Under the pieces are notes generated by a model. It had not been told where the DNA came from and ran no database searches. It worked only from the letters and a program-made list of their open reading frames with translations. A program made the translations under genes and the position numbers. Source: DT-68 sp965263245 (lineage in GTDB: Bacteria > Bacillota_I > Bacilli_A > Mycoplasmatales > Metamycoplasmataceae). Taken from it: a stretch of DNA of 64,000 nucleotides. This document shows, piece after piece, positions 25,047 to 36,219 of this stretch. Position 1 is the first letter of the stretch. Each line of letters begins with the position of its first letter. Where the stretch lies: assembly GCA_965263245.1 (NCBI GenBank), contig CBDHHR010000280.1, positions 1 to 64,000 on the forward strand. The letters run 5' to 3'.

Positions 25047-25736
25047 AGACAGATCAAGGGAGTGTACAAAGACAGAACAAGACAGTGTACAAAGACAGAT
25101 CAAGGGAGTGTACAAAGACAGATCAAGGGAGTGAACAAAGACAGAACAAGGGAGTGTACAAAGACAGATCAAGGGAGTGAACAAAGACAGAACAAGGCAG
25201 TGTACAAAGACAGATCAAGGGAGTGTACATAGACAGAACAAGGCAGTGTACAAAGACAGATCAAGGGAGTGTACATAGACAGAACAAGGCAGTGTACAAA
25301 GACAGAACAAGGGAGTGTACAAAGACAGAGCAAGGGAGTGTACAAAGACAGATCAAGGGAGTGTACAAAGACAGATCAAGGGAGTGTACAAAGACAGAAC
25401 AAGGGAGTGTACAAAGACAGATCAAGGGAGTGTACATAGACAGATCAAGGGAGTGTACAAAGACAGATCAAGGGAGTGTACAGACAGACAGAGACAGAAC
25501 AAGGGAGTGTACAAAGACAGAACAAGACAGTGTATGAAGACAGAACAAGGGAGTGTACAAAGACAGAACAAGACAGTGTATGAAGACAGAACAAGGCAGT
25601 GTACAAAGACAGATCAAGGCAGTGTACAAAGACAGATCAAGGGAGTGTACATAGACAGATCAAGGGAGTGTACAAAGACAGAACAAGACAGTGTACATAG
25701 ACAGATCAAGGGAGTGAACAAAGACAGAACAAGGCA

Positions 25737-28259
25737 GTGTACAAAGTCAGATCAAGGGAGTGTACAAAGACAGAACAAGGGAGTGTACAAAGACAGAACA
25801 AGGCAGTGTACAAAGACAGATCAAGGGAGTGTACAAAGACAGATCAAGGGAGTGTACAAAGACAGAACAAGGGAGTGTACATAGACAGATCAAGGGAGTG
25901 TACAAAGACAGATCAAGGGAGTGTACAAAGACAGAACAAGGGAGTGTACAAAGACAGATCAAGGGAGTGTACAAAGACAGAACAAGTGTACAAAGACAGA
26001 TCAAGGGAGTGTACAAAGACAGAACAAGACAGTGTATGAAGACAGATCAAGGGAGTGTACAAAGACAGATCAAGGGAGTGAACAAAGACAGAACAAGGCA
26101 GTGTACAAAGACAGATCAAGGGAGTGTACATAGACAGATCAAGGGAGTGTACAAAGACAGAACAAGACAGTGTACATAGACAGATCAAGGGAGTGAACAA
26201 AGACAGAACAAGGCAGTGTACAAAGACAGATCAAGGGAGTGTACAGACAGATCAAGGGAGTGTACATAGACAGATCAAGGGAGTGTACAAAGACAGAACA
26301 AGACAGTGTACATAGACAGATCAAGGGAGTGAACAAAGACAGAACAAGGCAGTGTACAAAGACAGATCAAGGCAGTGTACAAAGACAGATCAAGGGAGTG
26401 TACATAGACAGATCAAGGGTGTGTACAAAGACAGAACAAGACAGTGTACATAGACAGATCAAGGGAGTGAACAAAGACAGAACAAGGCAGTGTACAAAGA
26501 CAGATCAAGGGAGTGTACAAAGACAGAACAAGACAGTGTACAAAGACAGAACAAGGGAGTGTACAAAGACAGATCAAGGGAGTGTACAAAGACAGACAAG
26601 GGAGTGTACAAAGACAGAACAAGGGAGTGTACAAAGACAGATCAAGGGAGTGAACAAAGACAGAACAAGGCAGTGTACAAAGACAGATCAAGGGAGTGAA
26701 CAGAGACAGAACAAGGCAGTGTACAAAGACAGATCAAGGGAGTGTACAAAGACAGAACAAGGCAGTGTACAAAGACAGATCAAGGGAGTGTACGAAGACA
26801 GAACAAGGGAGTGTACAAGGCAGAACAATACAAAGACAGAACAAGACAGTGTATGAAGACAGAACAAGGGAGTGTACAAAGACAGAACAAGGGAGTGTAC
26901 AAAGTTAGAACAAGGGAGTGTACATAGACAGAACAAGGGAGTGTACAAAGACAGAACAAGACAGTGTATGAAGACAGAACAAGGGAGTGTACATAGACAG
27001 AACAAGGGAGTGTACATAGACAGAACAAGGGAGTGTACAAAGACAGAACAAGACAGTGTATGAAGACAGAACAAGGGAGTGTACAAAGACAGAACAAGGG
27101 AGTGTACATAGACAGAACAAGGGAGTGTACAAAGACAGAACAAGACAGTGTACAAAGTTAGAACAAGGGAGTGTGCAAAGGCAGAACAAGGGAGAGTGTA
27201 TGAAGACAGAACAAGGCAGTGTACGAAGACAGAACAAGGGAGTGTACAAAGACAGAACAAGGGAGTGTACATAGACAGAACAAGGGAGTGTACAAAGACA
27301 GAACAAGACAGTGTATGAAGACAGAACAAGGGAGTGTACAAAGTTAGAACAAGGGAGTGTACAAAGACAGAACAAGACAGTGTATGAAGACAGAACAAGG
27401 GAGTGTACAAAGTTAGAACAAGGGAGTGTGCAAAGGCAGAACAAGGGAGAGTGTATGAAGACAGAACAAGGCAGTGTACGTAGACAGAACAAGGGAGTGT
27501 ACAAAGACAGAACAAGACAGTGTACAAAGACAGAACAAGACAGTGTATGAAGACAGAACAAGGGAGTGTACAAAGACAGATCAAGGGAGTGTACATAGAC
27601 AGAACAAGGGAGTGTACAAAGACAGAACAAGACAGTGTATGAAGACAGAACAAGGGAGTGTACAAAGACAGAACAAGGGAGTGTACAAAGTTAGAACAAG
27701 GGAGTGTGCAAAGGCAGAACAAGGGAGAGTGTATGAAGACAGAACAAGGCAGTGTACGTAAACAGAACAAGGGAGTGTACAAAGACAGAACAAGACAGTG
27801 TACAAAGACAGAACAAGACAGTGTATGAAGACAGAACAAGGGAGTGTACAAAAGACAGAACAAGACAGTGTACGAATACAGAACAAGGCAGTGTATGAAT
27901 ACAGAACAAGGGAGTGTACAAAGACAGAACAAGGGAGTGTACAAAAGACAGAACAAGACAGTGTACGAAGACAGATCAAGGGAGTGTACGAAGACAGATC
28001 AAGGGAGTGTACAAAGACAGAACAAGGGAGTGTACATAGACAGAACAAGGGAGTGTACAAAGACAGAACAAGACAGTGTATGAAGACAGAACAAGGGAGT
28101 GTACAAAGACAGAACAAGGGAGTGTACATAGACAGAACAAGGGAGTGTACAAAGACAGAACAAGACAGTGTATGAAGACAGAACAAGGGAGTGTACAAAG
28201 ACAGAACAAGGGAGTGTACATAGAGAGAACAAGGGAGTGTACAAAGACAGAACAAGACA
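25737..28259 (+). repeat. Alpha block, copy 2
   Basis: The AAGTCAG landmark is at 25,737 and GTGAACAGAG at 26,696. The second AAGTCAG landmark, expected near 26,470, is missing: plain monomers stand there, and short register breaks lie at 25,981, 26,241, 26,591 and 26,813. From about 27,311 to the end the variant order is the same as in copies 3 and 4 and differs from copies 0 and 1. Confidence 0.75.
26241..26832 (+). other. Register breaks, alpha of copy 2
   Basis: Three breaks fall here: GTACAGACAG at 26,241, AGACAGACAAGGG at 26,591, and ACAAGGCAGAACAATACAAAG at 26,813-26,832 (the last is a 1.5-monomer fusion). A further one, AACAAGTGTAC, lies upstream at 25,981. The second AAGTCAG landmark of alpha is lost in this interval. 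Confidence 0.75.
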
Positions 28260-28960
28260 GTGTATGAAGACAGAACAAGGGAGTGTACAAAGTTAGAACA
28301 AGGGAGTGTGCAAAGGCAGAACAAGGGAGAGTGTATGAAGACAGAACAAGGCAGTGTACGTAGACAGAACAAGGGAGTGTACAAAGACAGAACAAGACAG
28401 TGTACAAAGACAGAACAAGGGAGTGTACAAAGACAGAACAAGACAGTGTACAAAGACAGAACAAGGGAGTGTACAAAAGACAGAACAAGACAGTGTACGA
28501 AGACAGATCAAGGGAGTGTACAAAGACAGAACAAGGGAGTGTACAAAGACAGATCAAGGGAGTGTACAAAGACAGAACAAGGGAGTGTACAAAGACAGAT
28601 CAAGGGAGTGTACAAAGACAGATCAAGGGAGTGTACAAAGACAGAACAAGGGAGTGTACAAAGACAGATCAAGGGAGTGTACAAAGACAGATCAAGGGAG
28701 TGTACAAAGACAGAACAAGGGAGTGTACAAAGACATAACAAGACAGTGTACAAAGACAGATCAAGGGAGTGTACAAAGACAGATCAAGGGAGTGTACAAA
28801 GACAGAACAAGGGAGTGTACAAAGACAGAACAAGACAGTGTACAAAGACAGATCAAGGGAGTGTACAAAGACAGATCAAGGGAGTGTACAAAGACAGAAC
28901 AAGGGAGTGTACATAGACAGATCAAGGGAGTGTACATAGACAGAACAAGGGAGTGTACAA

Positions 28961-29070
28961 AGACAGACAAGAGTGTACAAAGACAGATCAAGGGAGTGTA
29001 CAAAGACAGACAAGGGAGTGTACAAAGACAGGGAGTGTACAAAGACAGATCAAGGGAGTCAAGTGGACAG
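28961..29070 (+). other. Scrambled-register patch, delta of copy 2
   Basis: Contains AGACAAGAGTG, AGACAAGGGAG, AAAGACAGGGAGTG and GGGAGTCAAGTGGACAGTG, each a fusion of parts of two monomers. Pieces of this patch (ACAGGGAG and GAGTCAA) reappear in the equivalent patches of copies 3 and 4. Confidence 0.82.
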
Positions 29071-29740
29071 TGTACAAAGACAGAACAAGGCAGTGTACAA
29101 AGACAGATCAAGGGAGTGTACAAAGACAGATCAAGGGAGTGTACAAAGACAGATCAAGGGAGTGTACAAAGACAGAACAAGGCAGTGTACGAAGACAGAT
29201 CAAGGGAGTGTACAAAGACAGATCAAGGGAGTGTACAAAGACAGATCAAGGGAGTGTACAAAGACAGAACAAGACAGTGTACAAAGACAGATCAAGGGAG
29301 TGTACAAAGACAGATCAAGGGAGTGTACAAAGACAGAACAAGGCAGTGTACAAAGACAGATCAAGGGAGTGTACAAAGACAGATCAAGGGAGTGTACAAA
29401 GACAGAACAAGGGAGTGTACAAAGACAGAACAAGACAGTGTACAAAGACAGATCAAGGGAGTGTACAAAGACAGATCAAGGGAGTGTACAAAGACAGATC
29501 AAGGGAGTGTACAAAGACAGAACAAGGGAGTGTACATAGAAAGATCAAGGGAGTGTACAAAGACAGATCAAGGGAGTGAACAAAGACAGAACAAGGCAGT
29601 GTACAAAGACAGATCAAGGGAGTGTACATAGACAGATCAAGGGAGTGTACAAAGACAGAACAAGGGAGTGTACAAAGACAGAACAAGACAGTGTACATAG
29701 ACAGATCAAGGGAGTGAACAAAGACAGAACAAGGCAGTGT

Positions 29741-29770
29741 ACAAAGACAGTACAAAGTCAAGATCAAGGC
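29741..29770 (+). other. Register break at delta/beta junction of copy 2
   Basis: AAAGACAGTACAAAGTCAAG stands where copies 0, 1, 3 and 4 have the shared 2-bp CAGAGATC insertion (about 3,987, 15,412, 44,214 and 58,601). It looks like a rearranged form of that variant. Confidence 0.72.
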
Positions 29771-29886
29771 AGTGTACAAAGACAGATCAAGGGAGTGTAC
29801 ATAGACAGATCAAGGGTGTGTACAAAGACAGAACAAGACAGTGTACACAGACAGATCAAGGGAGTGAACAAAGACAGAACAAGGCA

Positions 29887-32696
29887 GTGTACAAAGTCAG
29901 ATCAAGGGAGTGTACAAAGACAGAACAAGGGAGTGTACAAAGACAGAACAAGGCAGTGTACAAAGACAGATCAAGGGAGTGTACAAAGACAGATCAAGGG
30001 AGTGTACAAAGACAGAACAAGGGAGTGTACATAGACAGATCAAGGGAGTGTACAAAGACAGATCAAGGGAGTGAACAAAGACAGAACAAGGCAGTGTACA
30101 AAGACAGATCAAGGGAGTGTACAAAGACAGAACAAGACAGTGTACAAAGACAGATCAAGGGAGTGTACAAAGACAGAACAAGACAGTGTATGAAGACAGA
30201 TCAAGGGAGTGTACAAAGACAGATCAATGGAGTGAACAAAGACAGAACAAGGCAGTGTACAAAGACAGATCAAGGGAGTGTACATAGACAGATCAAGGGA
30301 GTGTACAAAGACAGAACAAGACAGTGTACATAGACAGATCAAGGGAGTGAACAAAGACAGAACAAGGCAGTGTACAAAGACAGATCAAGGGAGTGTACAA
30401 AGACAGATCAAGGGAGTGTACATAGACAGATCAAGGGAGTGTACAAAGACAGAACAAGACAGTGTACATAGACAGATCAAGGGAGTGAACAAAGACAGAA
30501 CAAGGCAGTGTACAAAGACAGATCAAGGCAGTGTACAAAGACAGATCAAGGGAGTGTACATAGACAGATCAAGGGTGTGTACAAAGACAGAACAAGACAG
30601 TGTACATAGACAGATCAAGGGAGTGAACAAAGACAGAACAAGGCAGTGTACAAAGTCAGATCAAGGGAGTGTACAAAGACAGAACAAGGGAGTGTACAAA
30701 GACAGAACAAGGCAGTGTACAAAGACAGATCAAGGGAGTGTACAAAGACAGATCAAGGGAGTGTACAAAGACAGAACAAGGGAGTGTACATAGACAGATC
30801 AAGGGAGTGTACAAAGACAGATCAAGGGAGTGAACAAAGACAGAACAAGGCAGTGTACAAAGACAGATCAAGGGAGTGAACAGAGACAGAACAAGGCAGT
30901 GTACAAAGACAGATCAAGGGAGTGTACATAGACAGAACAAGGCAGTGTACAAAGACAGATCAAGGGAGTGTACGAAGACAGAACAAGGGAGTGTACATAG
31001 GCAGAACAAGGGAGTGTACAAAGACAGAACAAGACAGTGTATGAAGACAGAACAAGGGAGTGTACAAAGACAGAACAAGGGAGTGTACAAAGTTAGAACA
31101 AGGGAGTGTACATAGACAGAACAAGGGAGTGTACAAAGACAGAACAAGACAGTGTATGAAGACAGAACAAGGGAGTGTACATAGACAGAACAAGGGAGTG
31201 TACATAGACAGAACAAGGGAGTGTACAAAGACAGAACAAGACAGTGTATGAAGACAGAACAAGGGAGTGTACATAGACAGAACAAGGGAGTGTACATAGA
31301 CAGAACAAGGGAGTGTACAAAGACAGAACAAGACAGTGTACAAAGTTAGAACAAGGGAGTGTGCAAAGGCAGAACAAGGGAGAGTGTATGAAGACAGAAC
31401 AAGGCAGTGTACGTAGACAGAACAAGGGAGTGTACAAAGACAGAACAAGACAGTGTATGAAGACAGAACAAGGGAGTGTACGAATACAGAACAAGGGAGT
31501 GTACAACAGACAGAACAAGACAGTGTATGAAGACAGAACAAGGGAGTGTACGAATACAGAACAAGGGAGTGTACAAAGACAGAACAAGGCAGTGTATGAA
31601 TACAGAACAAGGGAGTGTACGAAGACAGAACAAGACAGTGTATGAATACAGAACAAGGGAGTGTATGAATACAGAACAAGGGAGTGTACAAAGACAGAAC
31701 AAGGCAGTGTATGAATACAGAACAAGGGAGTGTACAAAGACAGAACAAGGCAGTGTATGAATACAGAACAAGGGAGTGTACAAAGACAGATCAAGGCAGT
31801 GTATGAATACAGAACAAGGGAGTGTACAAAGACAGAACAAGGGAGTGTACAAAGACAGAACAAGGCAGTGTACAAAAGACAGAACAAGACAGTGTACGAA
31901 GACAAAACAAGGCAGTGTCCGAATACAGAACAAGGGAGTGTACAAAGACAGATCAAGGGAGTGTACAAAGACAGAACAAGGGAGTGTACAAAGACAGAAC
32001 AAGACAGTGTACAAAGACAGATCAAGGGAGTGTACAAAGACAGATCAAGGGAGTGTACAAAGACAGAACAAGGGAGTGTACATAGAAATATCAAGGGAGT
32101 GTACAAAGACAGATCAAGGGAGTGAACAAAGACAGAACAAGGCAGTGTACAAAGACAGATCAAGGGAGTGTACATAGACAGATCAAGGGAGTGTACAAAG
32201 ACAGATCAAGGGAGTGTACAAAGACAGATCAAGGGAGTGTACAAAGACAGAACAAGGGAGTGTACAAAGACAGAACAAGGCAGTGTACAAAGACAGATCA
32301 AGGGAGTGTACAAAGACAGATCAAGGGAGTGTACATAGACAGATCAAGGGAGTGTACAAAGACAGAACAAGACAGTGTACAAAGACAGATCAAGGGAGTG
32401 TACAAAGACAGAACAAGGGAGTGTACAAAGACAGATCAAGGGTGTGTACAAAGACAGAACAAGACAGTGTACATAGACAGATCAAGGGAGTGAACAAAGA
32501 CAGAACAAGGCAGTGTACAAAGTCAGATCAAGGGAGTGTACAAAGACAGAACAAGGGAGTGTACAACGACAGAACAAGGCAGTGTACAAAGACAGATCAA
32601 GGGAGTGTACAAAGACAGATCAAGGGAGTGTACAAAGACAGAACAAGGGAGTGTACATAGATAGATCAAGGGAGTGTACAAAGACAGATCAAGGGA
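29887..32696 (+). repeat. Beta block, copy 2
   Basis: Landmarks are AAGTCAG at 29,887, 30,646 and 32,513, GTGAACAGAG at 30,876, and TGTCCGAATAC near 31,918. From 30,646 to about 32,330 the variant order is the same as in copy 1 at an offset of 14,347 bp. After the third AAGTCAG monomer the block passes into the uniform tract instead of reaching the gamma/beta-prime landmark. Confidence 0.75.
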
Positions 32697-33068
32697 GTGA
32701 ACAAAGACAGAACAAGGGAGTGTACAAAGACAGATCAAGGGAGTGTACAAAGACAGAACAAGACAGTGTACAAAGACAGAACAAGGGAGTGTACAAAGAC
32801 AGAACAAGACAGTGTACAAAGACAGAACAAGGGAGTGTACAAAGACAGAACAAGGGAGTGTACAAAGACAGAACAAGGCAGTGTACAAAGACAGATCAAG
32901 GGAGTGAACAAAGACAGAACAAGGCAGTGTACAAAGACAGAACAAGGGAGTGTACAAAGACAGAACAAGGGAGTGTACAAAGACAGAACAAGGGAGTGTA
33001 CGAAGACAGAACAAGGGAGTGTACATAGACAGAACAAGGGAGTGTACAAAGACAGAACAAGACAGTGT

Positions 33069-33275
33069 ATGAAGACAGAACAAGGGAGTGTACAAAGACA
33101 GAACAAGGGAGTGTACAAAGACAGAACAAGACAGTGTATGAAGACAGAACAAGGGAGTGTACAAAGACAGAACAAGGGAGTGTACAAAGACAGAACAAGA
33201 CAGTGTATGAAGACAGAACAAGGGAGTGTACAAAGACAGAACAAGGGAGTGTACAAAGACAGAACAAGGGAGTGT
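33069..33275 (+). repeat. 69-bp trimer higher-order repeat
   Basis: ATGAAG occurs at 33,069, 33,138 and 33,207, each followed by one plain GGG monomer and one plain GAC monomer. The third repeat decays into plain monomers. A shorter equivalent lies at 61,892-61,961. Confidence 0.75.
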
Positions 33276-33380
33276 ACAAAGACAGAACAAGGGAGTGTAC
33301 AAAGACAGAACAAGGGAGTGTACAAAGACAGAACAAGGGAGTGTACAAAGACAGAACAAGGGAGTGTACAAAGACAGAAC

Positions 33381-33412
33381 AAGAACAGTGTACAAAGACA
33401 GAACAAGAGTGT
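33381..33412 (+). other. Register breaks in uniform tract of copy 2
   Basis: AAGAACAGTG (insertion) and AACAAGAGTG (2-bp loss) are one monomer apart. A 2-bp loss, GTACAAGACAG, also occurs at about 34,449. Confidence 0.72.
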
Positions 33413-34740
33413 ACAAAGACAGAACAAGGGAGTGTACAAAGACAGAACAAGGGAGTGTACAAAGACAGAACAAGGGAGTGTACAAAGACAGAACAAGACA
33501 GTGTACAAAGACAGAACAAGGGAGTGTACAAAGACAGAACAAGGCAGTGTACAAAGACAGAACAAGGGAGTGTACAAAGACAGAACAAGGGAGTGTACAA
33601 AGACAGAACAAGGGAGTGTACAAAGACAGAACAAGGGAGTGTACAAAGACAGAACAAGGGAGTGTACAAAGACAGAACAAGGGAGTGTATGAAGACAGAA
33701 CAAGGGAGTGTACAAAGACAGATCAAGGGAGTGTACAAAGACAGAACAAGGGAGTGTACAAAGACAGAACAAGGGAGTGTACAAAGACAGAACAAGGGAG
33801 TGTACAAAGACAGAACAAGGGAGTGTACAAAGACAGAACAAGGGAGTGTATGAAGACAGAACAAGGGAGTGTACAAAGACAGAACAAGGGAGTGTACAAA
33901 GACAGAACAAGGGAGTGTACAAAGACAGAACAAGGGAGTGTACAAAGACAGAACAAGGGAGTGTACAAAGACAGAACAAGGGAGTGTACAAAGACAGAAC
34001 AAGGGAGTGTACAAAGACAGAACAAGGCAGTGTACAAAGACAGAACAAGGGAGTGTACAAAGACAGAACAAGGGAGTGTACAAAGACAGAACAAGGGAGT
34101 GTACAAAGACAGAACAAGGGAGTGTACATAGACAGATCAAGGGAGTGTACAAAGACAGAACAAGGGAGTGTACAAAGACAGAACAAGGGAGTGTACAAAG
34201 ACAGAACAAGGGAGTGTACATAGACAGAACAAGGGAGTGTACAAAGACAGAACAAGACAGTGTACATAGACAGAACAAGGGAGTGTACAAAGACAGAACA
34301 AGGGAGTGTACAAAGACAGATCAAGGGAGTGTACAAAGACAGAACAAGGGAGTGTACAAAGACAGAACAAGGGAGTGTACAAAGACAGAACAAGGGAGTG
34401 TACAAAGACAGAACAAGGGAGTGTACAAAGACAGAACAAGGGAGTGTACAAGACAGAACAAGGGAGTGTACAAAGACAGAACAAGGGAGTGTACAAAGAC
34501 AGAACAAGGGAGTGTACAAAGACAGAACAAGGGAGTGTACAAAGACAGAACAAGGCAGTGTACAAAGACAGAACAAGGGAGTGTACATAGACAGAACAAG
34601 GGAGTGTACAAAGACAGAACAAGGGAGTGTATGAAGACAGAACAAGGGAGTGTACATAGGCAGAACAAGGGAGTGTACAAAGACAGAACAAGACAGTGTA
34701 TGAAGACAGAACAAGGGAGTGTACAAAGACAGAACAAGGG

Positions 34741-36219
34741 AGTGTACAAAGTTAGAACAAGGGAGTGTACATAGACAGAACAAGGGAGAGTGTACAAAGA
34801 CAGAACAAGACAGTGTATGAAGACAGAACAAGGGAGTGTACAAAGACAGAACAAGGGAGTGTACATAGACAGAACAAGGGAGTGTACAAAGACAGAACAA
34901 GACAGTGTATGAAGACAGAACAAGGGAGTGTACAAAGACAGAACAAGGGAGTGTACATAGACAGAACAAGGGAGTGTATGAAGACAGAACAAGGGAGTGT
35001 ACAAAGTTAGAACAAGGGAGTGTGCAAAGGCAGAACAAGGGAGAGTGTATGAAGACAGAACAAGGCAGTGTACGTAGACAGAACAAGGGAGTGTACAAAG
35101 ACAGAACAAGACAGTGTATGAAGACAGAACAAGGGAGTGTACGAATACAGAACAAGGGAGTGTACAACAGACAGAACAAGACAGTGTATGAAGACAGAAC
35201 AAGGGAGTGTACGAATACAGAACAAGGGAGTGTACAAAGACAGAACAAGGCAGTGTATGAATACAGAACAAGGGAGTGTACGAAGACAGAACAAGACAGT
35301 GTATGAATACAGAACAAGGGAGTGTATGAATACAGAACAAGGGAGTGTACAAAGACAGAACAAGGCAGTGTATGAATACAGAACAAGGGAGTGTACAAAG
35401 ACAGAACAAGGCAGTGTATGAATACAGAACAAGGGAGTGTACAAAGACAGATCAAGGCAGTGTATGAATACAGAACAAGGGAGTGTACAAAGACAGAACA
35501 AGGGAGTGTACAAAGACAGAACAAGGCAGTGTACAAAAGACAGAACAAGACAGTGTACGAAGACAAAACAAGGCAGTGTACGAATACAGAACAAGGGAGT
35601 GTACAAAGACAGATCAAGGGAGTGTACAAAGACAGAACAAGGGAGTGTACAAAGACAGAACAAGACAGTGTACAAAGACAGATCAAGGGAGTGTACAAAG
35701 ACAGATCAAGGGAGTGTACAAAGACAGAACAAGGGAGTGTACATAGAAATATCAAGGGAGTGTACAAAGACAGATCAAGGGAGTGAACAAAGACAGAACA
35801 AGGCAGTGTACAAAGACAGATCAAGGGAGTGTACATAGACAGATCAAGGGAGTGTACAAAGACAGATCAAGGGAGTGTACAAAGACAGAACAAGGGAGTG
35901 TACAAAGACAGAACAAGGCAGTGTACAAAGACAGATCAAGGGAGTGTACAAAGACAGATCAAGGGAGTGTACATAGACAGATCAAGGGAGTGTACAAAGA
36001 CAGAACAAGACAGTGTACATAGACAGATCAAGGGAGTGAACAAAGACAGAACAAGGCAGTGTACAAAGACAGATCAAGGCAGTGTACAAAGACAGATCAA
36101 GGGAGTGTACAAAGACAGAACAAGACAGTGTATGAAGACAGATCAAGGGAGTGTACAAAGACAGATCAAGGGAGTGAACAAAGACAGAACAAGGCAGTGT
36201 ACAAAGACAGATCAAGGGA
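34741..36219 (+). repeat. Beta-prime tail, copy 2
   Basis: Variant-rich order resumes with AAGTTAG near 34,752 and a GGGAGAGTG 2-bp insertion near 34,786. From about 35,000 to the end it matches beta-prime of copy 1 at an offset of 14,330 bp, including the ATGAATAC cluster (about 35,260-35,470) and TGTACGAATAC. The left edge of the homology is approximate. Confidence 0.72.

Larger units (their letters stand above)
21890..25736 (+). repeat. Gamma block, copy 2
   Basis: It is clean and collinear with gamma of copy 1 for the first 2.3 kb, including the ACACAGTTAG monomer near 22,100 and the AACAAGAGTGTATG junction near 22,387. The part corresponding to the second half of the 874-bp duplication (from about 24,390) is scrambled in register, so the number of duplication arms cannot be read with confidence. 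Confidence 0.75.
28260..29886 (+). repeat. Delta block, copy 2
   Basis: The first 650 bp are the same as in the other copies. A scrambled patch at 28,961-29,070 follows, then clean GATC-type monomers. Two local differences set it apart: ACATAGAAAGATC near 29,537 where other copies have ACATAGAAATATC, and a rearranged stretch at 29,741-29,770 where other copies carry the 2-bp CAGAGATC insertion. Confidence 0.75.
32697..34740 (+). repeat. Uniform-monomer tract, copy 2
   Basis: Almost every monomer is the plain form, with occasional GAC/GGC or ATGAAG forms and very few GATC or ACATAG forms. One run near 33,230-33,380 consists of consecutive identical monomers. A 69-bp trimer is visible where ATGAAG recurs at 33,069, 33,138 and 33,207. 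Since GATC is what brings a stop into the - strand frames, this tract plus its tail leaves a 1,033-codon - strand open frame (32,735-35,836). It replaces beta-prime of copies 1 and 3. Confidence 0.8.
21890..36219 (+). repeat. Higher-order repeat copy 2 (14,330 bp)
   Basis: It is collinear with copy 1 through gamma (21,890), alpha (25,737), delta (28,260) and beta (29,887). After about 32,697 the beta-prime block is replaced by a tract of nearly plain monomers, and beta-prime-like sequence resumes from about 34,740 to the end. It has the most register breaks of any copy: 24,391-24,675, 24,967-25,046, 25,480-25,500, 25,981-25,990, 26,241-26,250, 26,591-26,600, 26,813-26,832, 28,961-29,070, 29,741-29,770 and 33,381-33,412. 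Confidence 0.85.

Noticed and set aside
32735..35836. Very long - strand open reading frames (1,033, 807 and 649 codons) as repeat-protein genes
   Set aside because: They are stop-free because the monomer lacks stops on that strand. All three frames encode the same period, frames overlap each other on both strands, starts are GTG or TTG, and there is no intron, promoter or non-repeat end domain.
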